Shown here piece after piece: positions 63,171 through 64,000 of a stretch of 64,000 nt of DNA. The stretch comes from Emydura subglobosa (lineage: Eukaryota > Chordata > Testudines > Chelidae): positions 20,090,689-20,154,688 of the forward strand of contig ML679956.1 of the NCBI GenBank assembly GCA_007922225.1. Direction: 5' to 3'. The stretch's first letter is position 1. The number at the start of each line of letters is the position of its first letter. The position numbers were made by a program, and so were the translations under genes. Under the pieces are notes generated by a model that ran no database searches, had not been told where the DNA came from, and worked only from the letters and a program-made list of their open reading frames with translations.

Positions 63171-64000
63171 AATTAAGTTGTCTCAACTAGTATGATTCAT
63201 CAACATTTCTTTAAATGTGATAATGTGGAAACAGTCATTTACATTTTGCTATTTTCCATTTTGTATTTTTTTGTAACAGGGTTTTTTTAAAAAATAAATC
63301 TATGTACTTAACTGGTTGGTTAATCAGTTAGCTGACCGACTAACAGTGATTTCAGCAGGGGAAGAGGAAAAGTCTGCATGGATTCTAGCTGAAGATTCCT
63401 ACAGGCAAGCCGAGGGAAGATGTTCCTTTTGACTCAGCAGACTATAGACTTGATGATCAAAGCCTCTAACTGAGACTCAGGTGAACTTAAACTAAGCATT
63501 GGGAACTCTGAGTCTATTCTCACAGTGTTTCTGTGGGAACTGACCTGTTTAGATTTAAGGTGCTTTCTTTATTTATGTTCATGTAAAACTGTGAAGATAA
63601 TGTATGTGGATTACAAAATGACATATTATGTTGTAAAAATTAAGTTATTATTAATTATGTTTCTTTATCCTAAGATTTATAAAGTTAGTACTTAAAAGTC
63701 CCAAAAGTTCTTTTGGAGACTTGAACGTGGGGATATTGACCCTGTGCAATCCTTGCTGAAAATCCTTAAAGACTGAATTCTGAGTCTCAAGCTGCTTTTC
63801 CATGGAAGTTTGGGTTTTTAGGTACTGGAGAAGGGCAGTGAAGTGAACTGTAGCCCACCAAAAGGTTACCCCAGCACACTTTGCAATTGACAGAGAATGC
63901 TTCCCAGTGGCTGAGCTAACCATTTTTTACTAGTGTGTCCTTTTAATACAAGTCTCAAGAACGTGTCATTATCTATAATCTTGGGAGTCACTCAAGGCAG
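63171..64000. other. Intronic sequence to the window edge
   Basis: AT-rich, with no repeat or exon recognised. A 90-residue minus frame (63651-63923) has no recognisable domain. Confidence 0.5.

Larger units (their letters stand above)
47548..64000 (+). other. ZNF385D: ZNF385D downstream intron, running off the right edge
   Basis: The next exon should continue with an Asp-Gly-Thr-rich segment and, later, a second Cys-Cys zinc-finger half. I found neither in this window, so the intron exceeds 16 kb. Its left part, 47548-51421 and 51542-54879, shows no recognised repeat or gene apart from a (GGA)n run near 49618. The right part is dense in retroelements, listed separately. Confidence 0.85.

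Noticed and set aside
1..64000. CRISPR arrays, operons, bacterial promoters or ribosome-binding sites
   Set aside because: The sequence is vertebrate intronic DNA. No regularly spaced repeats or prokaryotic gene layout were seen.

Overview
The window is vertebrate genomic DNA and is almost entirely intronic. The interspersed repeats point to a turtle, with another archosauromorph reptile possible: CR1 LINEs ending in the ATTCTATG-type 3' tail, Penelope-like retroelement tails, and palindromic elements with ends like GTGTAGACATACCC. There is no bacterial or viral gene organisation. Most open frames are chance frames or repeat fragments.

One host gene is recognisable, on the + strand: ZNF385D, a U1/matrin-type zinc-finger protein. 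Two coding exons lie in the window. The exon at 9296-9406 carries the Cys pair of the first zinc finger and the exon at 47385-47547 carries its His pair, so one finger is assembled across an intron of about 38 kb. Upstream sequence (1-9295) and downstream sequence (47548-64000) are flanking introns. I saw no further exon of this gene.

The introns are a palimpsest of mobile elements. From left to right: a CR1 3' half with a mutated reverse transcriptase (3171-4352, minus); an older CR1 tail (7184-7445); a 35-bp direct repeat enclosing a G-rich block (8091-8475); a decayed hAT transposase (10771-11754, minus); palindromic non-autonomous elements (14731-15038, 15788-16078); a fold-back Penelope-like tail (16498-16662); a long repeat-poor AT-rich stretch (about 18.5-25.9 kb); a retroelement-like repeat with a TATA/CCAAT promoter on the minus strand (25950-26690); a solo LTR with TG...CA ends and a 6-bp target duplication (27011-27401); and a MIR-type SINE (29025-29145).

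Next comes the most unusual object, a fossil of a multi-domain ORF I cannot name (about 33640-37962, plus). It was later broken by a Penelope-like tail (35666-35774) and by a minus-strand CR1 (36314-37453), and its reading resumes after each insertion.

The last 10 kb hold a Penelope-like element with a GIY-YIG endonuclease remnant and a hammerhead-ribozyme-like motif (54880-55490), an old near-complete RT-region CR1 (57650-59385), a 59-bp tandem duplication, a CR1 inserted in opposite orientation into another CR1 (61217-61842), and an inverted pair of Penelope-like tails (62966-63170).

All calls come from reading the sequence and from remembered family features. No database search was run.
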